Source: an uncultured Caldilineaceae bacterium | Lineage (GTDB): Bacteria; Chloroflexota; Anaerolineae; Caldilineales; Caldilineaceae | Reading direction: 5' to 3' | Assembly (NCBI GenBank): GCA_951812725.1 | Contig: OX638330.1 | Coordinates: 3,224,001 to 3,288,000 of the forward strand | DNA: 64,000 nt | Shown here: one piece after another, positions 8,804 to 17,896 of the stretch | Layout: each line of letters begins with the position of its first letter | Numbering within the stretch: position 1 is the stretch's first letter | Notes under the pieces: generated by a model | The model's input: only the letters and a program-made list of their open reading frames with translations | Told to the model about the DNA's origin: nothing | The model's database searches: none | Made by a program: the position numbers and the translations under genes

Positions 8804-9040
8804 TCAGTCAGTCGCCTTGGTAGCAAGCGGAAACGCTTGGTATCTCCCTCCAGGTTCTCGCGGGGCTGGCCTTTTGCTGAGAAGCATCCTTCTCGAGAGC
8901 GTGCATCCAGGGATGGGGCTTCCAGACCTCAAATTTCTCGATGAAATTGTGGTTGTCCGAGAGTCCTCATAATCTCGCTCCACGCGGGGGGCGTAGTTGA
9001 GGCCGTACTGCCAGTAAAGGGTGGGCCACAGAGTCGTCAA
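8804..9040 (-). pseudogene. Possible decayed gene remnant of unknown family
   Basis: The reverse strand reads WPTLYWQYGLNYAPRVERDY and, after a shift of frame, HNFIEKFEVWKPHPWMHAL, which together look like real protein (aromatic-rich, evenly mixed). No start, RBS or family could be recognised. I read it as the remains of a gene broken by at least one frameshift. The rest of 8715-9064 shows nothing else. Confidence 0.25.
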
Positions 9041-9064
9041 CCTCGTGCTGTATTCTCAATCTCT

Positions 9065-9390
9065 CGTGGTTGCCCCGGACTAGAGTGAGCAGACGATCAC
9101 CCTTACGCCGGACCCGGCACAGTGGCTCAGAACGGGCGTCCGCCACGACCTGAAAGACAGGTAGGAATGGGACGAAATTGAAAGCGTGACGCGGGATGTC
9201 AATATTGATTTCATTCACCTGTTGCACTCCTTGAGAATTGCGCCGTCACAGCCTCAATCTGGCCGTCCACACGCTCACCGCGCAGAACTTGATAGTGACT
9301 TAGACAGAAGTCGCCTTCCTTCGGGAGAAATCAGGGTGGGCGAAGTGCAGATCGACTTTTGCGAATCCTCAGCGCGGCCTGGTCGGTAGC
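9065..9390 (+). pseudogene. Decayed copy of the C-terminal third of the 7149 gene
   Basis: The translation contains DVNIDFIHLLHSLRIAPSQP and LPSGEIRVGEVQIDF, nearly matching DVNIDIILLLHPLRIVPSQP and LPSGEIRLGEVQIDF of the 7149 product. Upstream, the DNA still aligns (GAGCAGACGATCAC in both), but a tryptophan codon has become TAG near 9082 and a second TAG interrupts near 9162. No start remains. It is a non-functional partial duplicate, lying on the far side of the toxin-antitoxin operon from the intact gene. Confidence 0.8.
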
Positions 9391-9650
9391 CGGGCGTGTG
9401 GGGCAAATGGGGTGATCTGTAAGCGCATCAGGGCAATTGCATAAAAAAAGTGAAACAATAGCCCTGTGCCAAAATGTGAATAGGCATTACTGAGAGCGTA
9501 TCATCATCATCATTAAGCCATGACTCCCGTTGGGCAGGGTATCTGGATGCGAGGGAGGACCCTTGCAAGCCTGTGAACTGCCCATAACCCAACAAAGACA
9601 GCGAGAAAACGCCCGCAAACCCAACCACACAAACGCCAAAAAAGAGAAAA

Positions 9651-9923
9651 CTGCACGACCTGGATCGACTTGGATCGACCTGACCCGACATTAACCGTCC
9701 AGACACGACACTCTGCCACTCCAAACGCCAGGTGACCGGCGCGAGTCTGGCGTCTGCGTAAGTCGTAGTGAACTTGCCAGAACCGGGAACAGACTCCAGA
9801 TGCGGTAAAACTGATGCAAAAACGTAACAACAAAAAAGGGCCCGAAAAAAAATATCGCCCGCTTTGACCCGACTTATACCTACTTGACCCGACATGAGTC
9901 GACTTGACCCGACCAATCACGTC
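9651..9923. repeat. 10-bp phased direct repeats inside the ISAs1-type element
   Basis: Two blocks are seen. At 9651-9710 six successive 10-mers keep the phase (for example TGGATCGACT, TGGATCGACC, TGACCCGACA). At 9864-9913 the exact 10-mer TTGACCCGAC recurs at 9864, 9884 and 9904, with related 10-mers between them. The period equals about one helical turn, so every copy faces the same side of the DNA. Reverse-strand open frames across this region read as repeat translations and are not credible genes. Confidence 0.75.
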
Positions 9924-10146
9924 CCACCATATCACCGGCCGTACAACTCTTGTACATCTCTCGTTAGACCTTGTACGCGCCCACGTGCACCAGCGAAGCC
10001 CTCATCACAGCCCAACAAACAATTCTCATGAACGGTAGTTCAGACATCACGCAAACACTCGCAAACGCTCATAAACTCTCGTCCAACACACAGACCAGAA
10101 CACCTGCGACCCACCTTCAAGATGAATCTGACTCAAACGATCCACA

Positions 10147-10467
10147 ATGAATGAAATACTCGCATCAGCCCCCAAGGTATTTGCATCTCATCTGAATTCC
10201 GTCTTCTTCTCCGATGCCGGACTGTTCCTGACTTCCACCCTCAGCCACTGGAGCATCAAGAAATCAGGCCACCGGTTCTTGGATGTCGCCTTTCCTGGGG
10301 ACGACAGTCGCATCCGTCAGGCCCATGCGCAGCACATTATGGCCGTCTTGCGACGCTTGGCTTTCAACCTCCTACGCCCAGAGAACAGCGCCCAATTCGG
10401 TATCTCTGCCAAACGTAAACGAGCCGGTTGGAAAACTGACTATCTCCTGAAAGTTCTCTACCAATAA
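10147..10467 (+). pseudogene. ISAs1-family transposase, C-terminal fragment
   Basis: Residues from about 33 onward (SHWSIKKSGHRFLDVAF, DDSRIRQAHAQHIMAVLRR, LAFNLLRPE, KRKRAGWKTDYLLKVL) match the conserved C terminus of ISAs1 transposases, where the last catalytic glutamate region reads HW.IEN..HW.LDV.F..D. The glutamate-bearing IEN is IKK here, so the catalytic residue is lost. The N-terminal domain and the DD residues are absent. The fragment ends 15 nt before the right terminal repeat, as in intact elements. Confidence 0.85.
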
Positions 10468-10492
10468 GATGCGTATGCCCTGGTAAGCGCAT

Positions 10493-10927
10493 TGACACGA
10501 CCTTATCTCCGTGCTACACTGCGGCCAAGGTCAGCGAAGTCAAACGCGCCCCTATCGAGCCCTCGCCGCTACTTCAAAGACGCACCTGGCATTTGCTGCC
10601 CGCGACAGACGGGCACCTACGTCAAAACCTGCATTGTGTCGGCGAGCAATGATGGATGGTTCGCGCGCCGCTATCCCGTCTTGTTGCAGAAACGAATTAT
10701 GCTACCCATTTTGAATGGTATTGCCCCTGCTGAAACGCTCGCAGCCTCCTTGTGTGCAGAGGACTTCGCAACATAATCTGGAATGTATCAAACCAAACAA
10801 AGAAAGGCGGCGAACGCAGGTCAATGAATTAGGGGCTGACACACTCCCAATGGATGGTACAGCAGCGTAGACTTTCCTGCAGTTATACCTCTCAATCGGA
10901 CCTCAAGAACCAGATGGAGACAGAACT
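10493..10927. other. Intergenic stretch without recognised gene
   Basis: 435 bp between the ISAs1-type element and the SBP gene at 10928. The open frame at 10492-10776 has no RBS, no recognisable family and an implausible composition. No convincing promoter was found, although the SBP operon must start here. Confidence 0.5.
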
Positions 10928-12631
10928 ATGAAGAAGTCGAGACTTTCCCGTCGTGATTTTCTCAGCATCTCTGCGATGACGGCCGCTGGCGTTCTGATTA
11001 CAGCCTGCGCGCCGGCAGTTGTGCCGAGCGACGAGCCCGGAGCCGAGGCGATGGCCGAGGCAACCGTTGCACCGGCCGAAGAAGCGGGTGATGGGGGCAC
11101 GTTGACCTTCTCAACAGGATCGCCCTGGGGTACCTACAGTCCCTTCCGCCCGACCTACCAGTACGGCTACAGCAGCAACACTCCGGCCATGCTGACCCAC
11201 AGCCGCCTCTTCAATCTTGATCGCAACAACGTGCCTCACCCGGACCTGGCGCTTGAGTGGGAAGTATCGGATGATGCCACCACCTACACTTTCAAACTGC
11301 GCGAGGACGCCAAATGGCACGATGGCGAACCGGTGACGGCCCACGATGTCGAGGCGACGGTGCGGTTCATCATGACGCAGGCCACGAACATTAATCCCCA
11401 GCGCTGGATCAGCAGCCTGGTAGGAGGCCAAGACTTCTACGATGGCGTTTCGGATGAGCTGCCGGGCATTCAGGTACCAGACGACTTCACAGTTATCTTT
11501 CAGTTGACGGAAACGAAAGTTGGTTGGCATCTCTCAGCAACTACCGATCTGCAGATTCTACCCGCACACATCTTTAACGGTGTTGCGCCGGAAGACATTG
11601 TGGAGCACCACGCTCCTGCGTGGTACACGCCGGAACTCAATATCGGCTCTGGCCCCTTCAAATTCGTGCGCGCCGAACGCGACCAGTTTATCGAGCTAGA
11701 GCGCAACGACGACTACTACGGAGGGGCGCCCAAGCTGGACCGCGTCATTTTCAAGAACTTCGGCACCGCGGATACCCAATTCATAGCATTGCAGAAAGGC
11801 GAACTGGACGTTTGGAAAGTGCCTCAAGACTTCTACGAACAGGTCCTGGCGTTGGACAATGTCGATGTCAACCTGGTCAACCGCAACTACATCAGGGTCT
11901 TCCTGATGAACTACGAGTCGGACAAACTCTCTGACAAGCGCGTACGTCAGGCGCTGGCATACGCTATAGACCGCGAGGGCATCTGCGAAGGTCTCTACTC
12001 CGGTCTCTGCCAGCCCTACAACTCCTACATGGAGATGCGGCCCTGGCTGGCGCCGGGCCTTAACCAGTACGAATACGATCCCGAAAAAGCGAAGGAGTTG
12101 CTGGCCGCGGCCGAAGCCGACGGCGCCTGGGACCCCAACAACGAGCTCATTGTAAACTGGTACTACGGTGACGCGCTGCACCAGGACATCATGGCCGCAA
12201 TTCAGCAGAATCTGGCGGCGGTCGGGGTCAATACGCAGCTACAGTTCCTGGAGGGCACGTTGGTCTCTGATGCTGCCGCCAACTGTAAGTATGACCTCAT
12301 GTACCAGGGTTGGGGCTTCGCCTTCCCCGAAGATTACAACTCCTTCTTCACAGATGCAGACCGCTGTACTTCCCCGTGGGGAGACCCGGATGCACGTGCG
12401 CTCTTTAACAAGACTGCAGCCACTGTTGACGACGATGAACGCCGGACAATCCACGAGGAGATTCAGATAAAGTTGAATGACGAGCTTCCAATGATGCCAT
12501 TCCTCCAGTTTACCGGCCCGCTGGCTATCAGCAAGCGGGTAAGCGGGTTCGACGAGGATGCCCAGTGGAACCAGTACTATCCGTGGAACAACGGCTTTGC
12601 CAACGCAGTGAACTGGACTGTGTCCGAATAG
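10928..12631 (+). CDS. ABC importer solute-binding lipoprotein, family 5, Tat-type signal
   Basis: A 567-residue SBP_bac_5 protein. The N terminus carries a twin-arginine motif (SRRDFL, residues 7-12), a hydrophobic segment and a lipobox (ITAC), so it is probably exported folded through Tat and then lipidated. A low-complexity Ala/Glu/Val linker precedes the binding domain (LALEWEVSDDATTYTFKLRE, AKWHDGEPVTAHDV, RQALAYAIDREGI). It differs clearly in sequence from the SBPs at 1-2714, so a different ligand is expected. It heads an operon with two permeases, two beta-propeller proteins and a block of aminotransferases and amidohydrolases. Confidence 0.95.
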   Translation: MKKSRLSRRDFLSISAMTAAGVLITACAPAVVPSDEPGAEAMAEATVAPAEEAGDGGTLTFSTGSPWGTYSPFRPTYQYGYSSNTPAMLTHSRLFNLDRNNVPHPDLALEWEVSDDATTYTFKLREDAKWHDGEPVTAHDVEATVRFIMTQATNINPQRWISSLVGGQDFYDGVSDELPGIQVPDDFTVIFQLTETKVGWHLSATTDLQILPAHIFNGVAPEDIVEHHAPAWYTPELNIGSGPFKFVRAERDQFIELERNDDYYGGAPKLDRVIFKNFGTADTQFIALQKGELDVWKVPQDFYEQVLALDNVDVNLVNRNYIRVFLMNYESDKLSDKRVRQALAYAIDREGICEGLYSGLCQPYNSYMEMRPWLAPGLNQYEYDPEKAKELLAAAEADGAWDPNNELIVNWYYGDALHQDIMAAIQQNLAAVGVNTQLQFLEGTLVSDAAANCKYDLMYQGWGFAFPEDYNSFFTDADRCTSPWGDPDARALFNKTAATVDDDERRTIHEEIQIKLNDELPMMPFLQFTGPLAISKRVSGFDEDAQWNQYYPWNNGFANAVNWTVSE

Positions 12632-12670
12632 AGGTTTAACGCTGGAACGGCTTTTCAAGCAGCAACTGAC

Positions 12671-12707
12671 GTCTGTCTGGCCGCCGAATTACGGCGGTCA
12701 GACAGAC
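12671..12707 (+). promoter_or_regulatory. Strong intercistronic hairpin between SBP and permease
   Basis: GTCTGTCTGGCCGCCG (12671-12686) pairs with CGGCGGTCAGACAGAC (12692-12707) over 16 positions with one G-U wobble and a 5-nt loop. It lies 40 nt after the SBP stop and 50 nt before the permease. The following bases (ACTATCC) are not a T-tract. It is a candidate for SBP mRNA stabilisation or partial termination. Confidence 0.75.
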
Positions 12708-12756
12708 ACTATCCGGCATTTGCGCCACACTGTGCTGATAGGACAAGACTGAATCT

Positions 12757-13719
12757 TTGCGAACCTATATACTGCGGCGCTTGGCGATCTCAGTTCCGAT
12801 CCTTCTAGGCCTGACTCTAGTTACCTTCTTCCTCACCAAGCTGATGCCTGGTGATTTTGTTGACGGTCTTATGCCCACGACGGCGATCGTCAATTTCTCA
12901 CCCGAGCAACTGGAGGCCATGCGCGAGAGCTACGGCCTGAACAAGCCGGCCTATGTACAGTACCTCATTTGGCTACGCGAGTTGGCGAAAGGAAATCTGG
13001 GACAGTCTCTGGCATCCGGGGCACCCGTCCGCGATGAAATCCTGCAAAGGCTGCCGGCAACGCTCCAACTCACCGCGACCTCGCTTCTGTTTGGAATACT
13101 ATTGGGAGCTGGTCTAGGTATTCTTGCCGCGGTCAAACAGTACTCTTGGATCGACCAACTCCTCACCCTTCTGGGCTTCTTCTGGATATCCACACCCGGT
13201 TTCGTCTTTGCCATCGGGGCTATCTTTCTGCTCTCTCTCAAGTTGCCGCTATTCCCGACCTCCGGCATAACCAACTACGGGGAAGAGGCCTCCATCCTGA
13301 CGCGCTTACACCACATGATTCTGCCAGCTGTGGTCCTGGGGTTGGGCAGCGTGGCCAGTTTCATGCGTTATGCGCGCAGCAGCCTGCTTGATGTAATCCG
13401 GCAAGACTACATCACAGTGGCGCGCGCCAAGGGTCTGGCTGAAAGAGCCGTCCTGCTGGGGCACGCGCTGCGCAACGCGCTCATCCCTCTCATTACGATT
13501 ATCAGTCTGGATATTCCCTTCCTGATTGGCGGCACAGTCATCATCGAACACATTTTCGCCTGGCCCGGCATGGGAACTTACAGCCTGGCGGCCATATTCT
13601 CCCGCGACTACCCCGTCATTATGGGGGTCAACTTTATGGTCGCCCTGATTGTCCTGGCAAGCAACCTGCTGGCAGATATCACCTACGCTCTTGTTGATCC
13701 GCGCATTCGTTACGAATAG
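12757..13719 (+). CDS. ABC importer permease, DppB/OppB type
   Basis: A 320-residue membrane channel subunit, starting at a TTG codon that gives the typical DppB N terminus MRTYILRRLAISVPILLG; no in-frame ATG gives a full first helix. The RBS is weak (AGGA about 14 nt upstream). The family signatures are YGLNKPAYVQY, an EAA loop at about 217-245 (YITVARAKGLAERAVLLGHALRNALIP) and a C terminus ADITYALVDPRIRYE. The weak start and the hairpin just upstream both point to lower expression than the SBP. Confidence 0.93.
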   Translation: MRTYILRRLAISVPILLGLTLVTFFLTKLMPGDFVDGLMPTTAIVNFSPEQLEAMRESYGLNKPAYVQYLIWLRELAKGNLGQSLASGAPVRDEILQRLPATLQLTATSLLFGILLGAGLGILAAVKQYSWIDQLLTLLGFFWISTPGFVFAIGAIFLLSLKLPLFPTSGITNYGEEASILTRLHHMILPAVVLGLGSVASFMRYARSSLLDVIRQDYITVARAKGLAERAVLLGHALRNALIPLITIISLDIPFLIGGTVIIEHIFAWPGMGTYSLAAIFSRDYPVIMGVNFMVALIVLASNLLADITYALVDPRIRYE

Positions 13720-13828
13720 AACCGGAATTGACCGTGATTCCCGAATTACCTACCATGACTGCAGTAATCATCCCATCATCTCAGTTAGCCGAATCCTGGA
13801 CTGAATCAGAGGTTGGGACAGAGAGATT

Positions 13829-14767
13829 ATGACGGCTTCAAACGGACAACCACCGGGGCGAGAAGCGCCGGCGACGGCTGCAGCGGATCTCCACAGTACC
13901 TTGCAAGCTCCCCGCAGTGATTCGGTCCAATACCGATTCTGGCGGCGATTGAGCCGGCACAAACTAGGGATGATCGGGCTTGCCATGCTGGTAATTCTCG
14001 TGTTCACCGCCGTCTTCGCGCCGATTGTTGCCGGCATCGACCCGGTGGAGATGGACCTGAAGATGAAGAACAAGCCTCCAAGCGCCGAGCACATCCTGGG
14101 CACGGACGCCATCGGCCGCGATGTCTGGTCGCGCCTTGTCTATGGAGCCCGCGTCTCGCTTTCGGTGGGGCTTGTGGCGGTCGGCATCTATACCTCGATC
14201 GCGCTAGTGCTGGGCAGCATTTCCGGATTTTTCGGCGGCCATGTCGACAACGTCATCATGCGTTTCACCGATATCATCATGTGCTTCCCCACCTTTCTGC
14301 TGATTATCACGGTAGCCGCGGTTCTGCCGCCAAACATTTTCAACATCATGGTGATAATCGGCATTTTTGGCTGGCCGGGCATGACCCGGCTGATACGCGG
14401 CCAGTTTCTCAGCGTGCGAAGCCGGGACTTCGTAACCGCCGCTGTAGCAATTGGCGTGCCGAACCGCCGCATCATCTTTCGCCATATACTGCCCAATGTG
14501 GTCGGCCCGGTGGTGGTGGCCGCCACGCTGGGGCTGGCCGGCGCTATCCTGACCGAATCGAGCCTCAGTTTTCTCGGGTTGGGCGTGCAACAACCGACAC
14601 CAAGCTGGGGACAGACGCTGACGACCGCCATGCAGCTTCCCATTCTGGAAAACTTTCCGTGGCGGTGGCTACCGTCGGCGATTGCGATCGCCTTCGCCGT
14701 ACTGTCGATGAACTTCTTTGGCGACGCCCTACGCGATGCTTTCGACCCGCGCATGAACCTGGATTGA
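13829..14767 (+). CDS. ABC importer permease, DppC/OppC type
   Basis: A 312-residue partner of the 12757 product. The cytoplasmic N terminus of about 45 residues is followed by the first helix, the signature HILGTDAIGRDVWSRLVYGAR, an EAA loop at about 200-227 (FVTAAVAIGVPNRRI...RHILPN) and the C-terminal FFGDALRDAFDPR. Together with 12757 it forms the transmembrane channel. The next gene begins 83 bp downstream in the same direction, so transport and metabolism are probably co-expressed. Confidence 0.95.
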   Translation: MTASNGQPPGREAPATAAADLHSTLQAPRSDSVQYRFWRRLSRHKLGMIGLAMLVILVFTAVFAPIVAGIDPVEMDLKMKNKPPSAEHILGTDAIGRDVWSRLVYGARVSLSVGLVAVGIYTSIALVLGSISGFFGGHVDNVIMRFTDIIMCFPTFLLIITVAAVLPPNIFNIMVIIGIFGWPGMTRLIRGQFLSVRSRDFVTAAVAIGVPNRRIIFRHILPNVVGPVVVAATLGLAGAILTESSLSFLGLGVQQPTPSWGQTLTTAMQLPILENFPWRWLPSAIAIAFAVLSMNFFGDALRDAFDPRMNLD

Positions 14768-14850
14768 CCTCGCGCCGGTCATGCTCTGCCTTGTCTGAAA
14801 ATTTGTACAACTGAACTCTAGCCAACTTCCAGGACGTTTTTCTCGCATGA

Positions 14851-16311
14851 GTGCTGGCAATTACTGTGGAAACGGACATGCTCCTTCCAGCAGGCCAACG
14901 GCAGCTTTTCCTGGATTACGATGACGTAGCGCACCGGGAAAATTTGCGCAGAGTGTTCCATCAGCCGCAGAAGCGGGGCGCAGTCATCCGCCGCGAGCCT
15001 GCTCTGGGCGGAAACCCGGAGATCCGGTGCGCGCCAGTGTGGGATCCAGAGGCACAGTTGTGGAAGCTGTGGACCATCTGTATCACGCCGGAGGAGCTGC
15101 ACGGTATCGCAGGTCTGTCGGGCTATCACGAGAGCCGCGATGGCCTGCACTGGCATCAGCCCATTCTGCGCCAGGCCGAATACCTCGACACTCGCGAGAA
15201 CAATCTCGTATATATTCCCATGGGCGATGGCTGTACAGCTGAGATCCTGGGGGCAGTCTACGACAGGAGCGACCCGGACCCGAGCCGGCGGTACAAAGCG
15301 ATGAGCTTCACCATGGCGCCGGAGTTGGCCATTCTGTTCGCCACTTCGCCTGACGGAATCCACTGGACGCGGCTTGACATTCCAACCATTGCATCGGGTG
15401 ACGAGCCCAATTTCAGCTTCGATGAACAAGACCATCTCTTTATCGCCACAGTAAAAGTTCCGGGTCCCTTCGGTCGTTCGCATGCCCTGACAGTCAGCGA
15501 AGATTTCGAGCATTGGAGTGAACCGGAACTGGTCTTCCATGCTGATGAGCAGGATCAGGAGGAGGCCCGCCAGATTATCGCCGACCGGCTGGCCAACCCA
15601 TCGCTGCAACAGCCGGTATTCAATCACCCGGAAGAACATGCGGTTGATGTCTACAACTTCGCCATCTCTCGCTATGAAAGCCGTTACATCGGCTTTGCCT
15701 CCATGTTTTACCATACCGGCCGCGCTTGGAATGACCGCAACCATGACGGCTTTCATCACGTCCAATTGGCGTGTAGCCGGGACATGCGCAGTTGGCGGCG
15801 ACTTGGCGAGCGGGCGCCCTTCATCGGTCCTTCGCCCCTCGGCGGGGGCGCGTATGACACGATGCAGATTCTGGGGCCGTCCTTCCCGGTTGTGCGCGGG
15901 GACCAACTGTGGTTCTACTATTCGGGCATCCGACATCGCTGGCAGCCGCCAAGGGCCAACCCGGAGAGGGCCGCGATATGTCTGGCAACCCTGCGGCGGG
16001 ATGGCTTTGTTTCGCTGGATGCCGATGCAGACGGCGGCTCGGTTACTACAGTTCCTTTTCGCTGGCAAGGTGAGCAGCTTTTTTTGAACGCCGATGCTGC
16101 AGAGGGTGAGATCAGCTGCGAGCTTCTCGACGCGGCGGGCCAGCCGTTGGCAGGGTTTGAAAGGCACAACTCTATCCCCGTGACGGCGGATGGCGTGTGC
16201 CAGGTAGTAAGGTGGGGCAGTGAAGAACGTCTGCCGGCAGTTTCTGCCGGTCCGATACAGCTGCGAATCTGGTTACGAAACGCACGATTGTACAGTTATT
16301 GGCTTGCATAG
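14851..16311 (+). CDS. Beta-propeller glycosidase-like protein (paralog 1)
   Basis: A protein of up to 486 residues related to the five-bladed propeller superfamily of GH32/GH43-type proteins. Propeller blades show as repeated strand-turn units with W and DG: YHESRDGLHWHQP, SPDGIHWTRLD, SEDFEHWSEPEL, SRDMRSWRRLG and QLWFYYSGI. A C-terminal beta-sandwich follows (FLNADAAEGEISCELLDAAG). No signal peptide is present, so it acts in the cytoplasm. The start is uncertain: GTG at 14851 or ATG at 14878, the latter matching the paralog better. The catalytic residues cannot be fixed, so hydrolase activity on a glycoside is inference. The next gene is a tandem duplicate. Confidence 0.75.
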   Translation: MLAITVETDMLLPAGQRQLFLDYDDVAHRENLRRVFHQPQKRGAVIRREPALGGNPEIRCAPVWDPEAQLWKLWTICITPEELHGIAGLSGYHESRDGLHWHQPILRQAEYLDTRENNLVYIPMGDGCTAEILGAVYDRSDPDPSRRYKAMSFTMAPELAILFATSPDGIHWTRLDIPTIASGDEPNFSFDEQDHLFIATVKVPGPFGRSHALTVSEDFEHWSEPELVFHADEQDQEEARQIIADRLANPSLQQPVFNHPEEHAVDVYNFAISRYESRYIGFASMFYHTGRAWNDRNHDGFHHVQLACSRDMRSWRRLGERAPFIGPSPLGGGAYDTMQILGPSFPVVRGDQLWFYYSGIRHRWQPPRANPERAAICLATLRRDGFVSLDADADGGSVTTVPFRWQGEQLFLNADAAEGEISCELLDAAGQPLAGFERHNSIPVTADGVCQVVRWGSEERLPAVSAGPIQLRIWLRNARLYSYWLA

Positions 16312-16323
16312 AGGAGAAGCGGA

Positions 16324-17796
16324 ATGGCATCTGAGTCGAATCGTAAGTTCGCCCGCCTGGAGAGACAGCTGTTTCTTGACGATGGCGACATTGCCAGTGT
16401 CGACGGCCTGGTAATGACCATGCATCAGCCAAACAAGAAGGGTGCGGTCATCCGCTCAGATCCATACATGGCCCTGCGCGCCGGCCGCGACGACGGCCCT
16501 GCCTACCGACCGCAAACACGGACCGCACCGGTATGGGATGCAGAGGCCGAGCTTTGGAAGTTCTGGACAATCGGGGCCAAGATGGACGCGGATAACGGGC
16601 GTTCCTCCTACCACGAGAGCCGCGATGGGCTTCACTGGTACCAACCAAATGTGGGGCAGTTCGAGTACCAAGGGTCGCGCGACAACAACCACGTCGCCAT
16701 CCCCATCGATGAAAAGCGTACCTCGGAAGTACTGGGCGTGGTCTACGATGCCCGCGACCCAGACCCGTCGCGCCGCTTTAAGGCGATCAGCTTTATCATG
16801 GTTCCCGACCATTCGGTTGTCTTTGCCGTGTCGCCTGACGGCGTTGTATGGAGGCGGGATGACGCGCCCGCTATCCTCTCCGGTGATGAGCCGAATTTCA
16901 GCTCTGACGCGGCTAACCACCGCTTCATTGCTACCGTCAAAGTGCGGGGGCCCCACGGACGTTCGCACGCGCTGACCACAAGCGTGGACTTTCGAAATTG
17001 GAGCGAACCTGAACTGGTCTTTCACGCCGATGACGAGGACCAGGAGCTGGCGCGCGAGGTGATCGCGAGGAGGCTCGCCAATCCGGCGCTGCAGCAAACC
17101 GTTGCCAACGACCCGGAAGAGCACGGCGTAGATGTCTATAATTTCAGCGTTTCCAGGTATGAGAGCCGCTATATCGGTTTCGCTTCTATGTTTCACCACG
17201 TAGGACGCTCTGTGGACGGCAACAATCACGACGGCTTCCATCATGTTCAGTTGGCCAGCAGCCGAAATATGTACACCTGGCTGCGGCAAGGAGGCCGCGA
17301 GCCATTTATCGACTCATCGCCAGTGGGAGCCGGCGCATACGACACGCTGCAGATGCTGGGACCGTCCTCACCGGTTGTACGCGATGACGAGCTTTGGTTC
17401 TATTATACGGGCGTCAAGTTCCGGCGCCTTCCACCTAAATGGGATCCGGATCACGCGGCAATCTGTTTGGCCACCTTGCGGAGAGACGGATTCGTCTCGT
17501 TGGATGGCGGAGAAGAGGGCGGCTCGGTAGTAACGGAGCCTTTCGACTGGGATGGGTCGCGGCTCTTTCTAAATGCGGTCGCGGACGAGGGCGTTATCAC
17601 CGTTGAAGTACTCGAGGCCGACGGCCGGCCGCTGCTGGGCTACGGTAGCCAAGACGCCACCGGGGTGCGTGTCGATAGCGTGCGCAAGCCGGTTGTGTGG
17701 CGTGAGCGCAGCCTGATGCCGAACCCCGCCCAGGGACAGGTCCGGTTGCGCTTTAACATAACGAACGCGCAGTTATACAGTTACTGGTTTGAATAA
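16324..17796 (+). CDS. Beta-propeller glycosidase-like protein (paralog 2)
   Basis: 490 residues, colinear with the 14851 product (shared RQLFLD, QPNKKGAVIRS, HESRDGLHWYQP, RDPDPSRRFKAISF, GDEPNFS, EEHGVDVYNFSVSRYESRYI). It starts at ATG 16324 with GAGGAGAAG upstream, 12 bp after the paralog. The same propeller blades and C-terminal sandwich are present. Near-identical stretches around the central DVYNF and SRYESRYIGFASMF probably include the active or binding site. The tandem pair may act on two linkages or form a heterodimer. It is cytoplasmic. Confidence 0.78.
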   Translation: MASESNRKFARLERQLFLDDGDIASVDGLVMTMHQPNKKGAVIRSDPYMALRAGRDDGPAYRPQTRTAPVWDAEAELWKFWTIGAKMDADNGRSSYHESRDGLHWYQPNVGQFEYQGSRDNNHVAIPIDEKRTSEVLGVVYDARDPDPSRRFKAISFIMVPDHSVVFAVSPDGVVWRRDDAPAILSGDEPNFSSDAANHRFIATVKVRGPHGRSHALTTSVDFRNWSEPELVFHADDEDQELAREVIARRLANPALQQTVANDPEEHGVDVYNFSVSRYESRYIGFASMFHHVGRSVDGNNHDGFHHVQLASSRNMYTWLRQGGREPFIDSSPVGAGAYDTLQMLGPSSPVVRDDELWFYYTGVKFRRLPPKWDPDHAAICLATLRRDGFVSLDGGEEGGSVVTEPFDWDGSRLFLNAVADEGVITVEVLEADGRPLLGYGSQDATGVRVDSVRKPVVWRERSLMPNPAQGQVRLRFNITNAQLYSYWFE

Positions 17797-17896
17797 GTTC
17801 GGCGGAGACGTATCGCTAGGTAACTCAAGCCGCTTGTCAGACAAGCCTAGCGGTTGTTCTGAAATAGAAAATCTCAGGAAGAGCGGGGAACAGACA

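Larger units (their letters stand above)
9429..10482 (+). mobile_element. ISAs1-type element, non-autonomous, with perfect 10-bp target duplication
   Basis: The left end CAGGGCAATTGCAT (9429-9442) and right end ATGCGTATGCCCTG (10469-10482) are inverted repeats with 11 of 14 matches, of the CAGGGC...GCCCTG kind found in ISAs1-family elements. They are flanked by the identical direct repeat GTAAGCGCAT at 9419-9428 and 10483-10492, a perfect 10-bp target duplication. Inside, only the C-terminal end of an ISAs1 transposase is recognisable (10147-10467). The left two thirds encode no transposase and instead hold 10-bp phased repeats. The 1054-bp length is somewhat shorter than a full ISAs1 element. 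The intact duplication implies movement by a transposase supplied from elsewhere. Confidence 0.75.

Noticed and set aside
9428..9916. 162-codon open frame on the minus strand inside the ISAs1-type element
   Set aside because: It translates the 10-bp phased repeats, has no recognisable family and no clear RBS.
10492..10776. 94-codon plus-strand open frame after the ISAs1-type element
   Set aside because: No RBS, no family, composition unlike the real genes nearby.
17789..17896. Extended N terminus of the HemL-like aminotransferase from TTG 17789
   Set aside because: It overlaps the previous gene and lacks an RBS; the ATG at 17897 has one.
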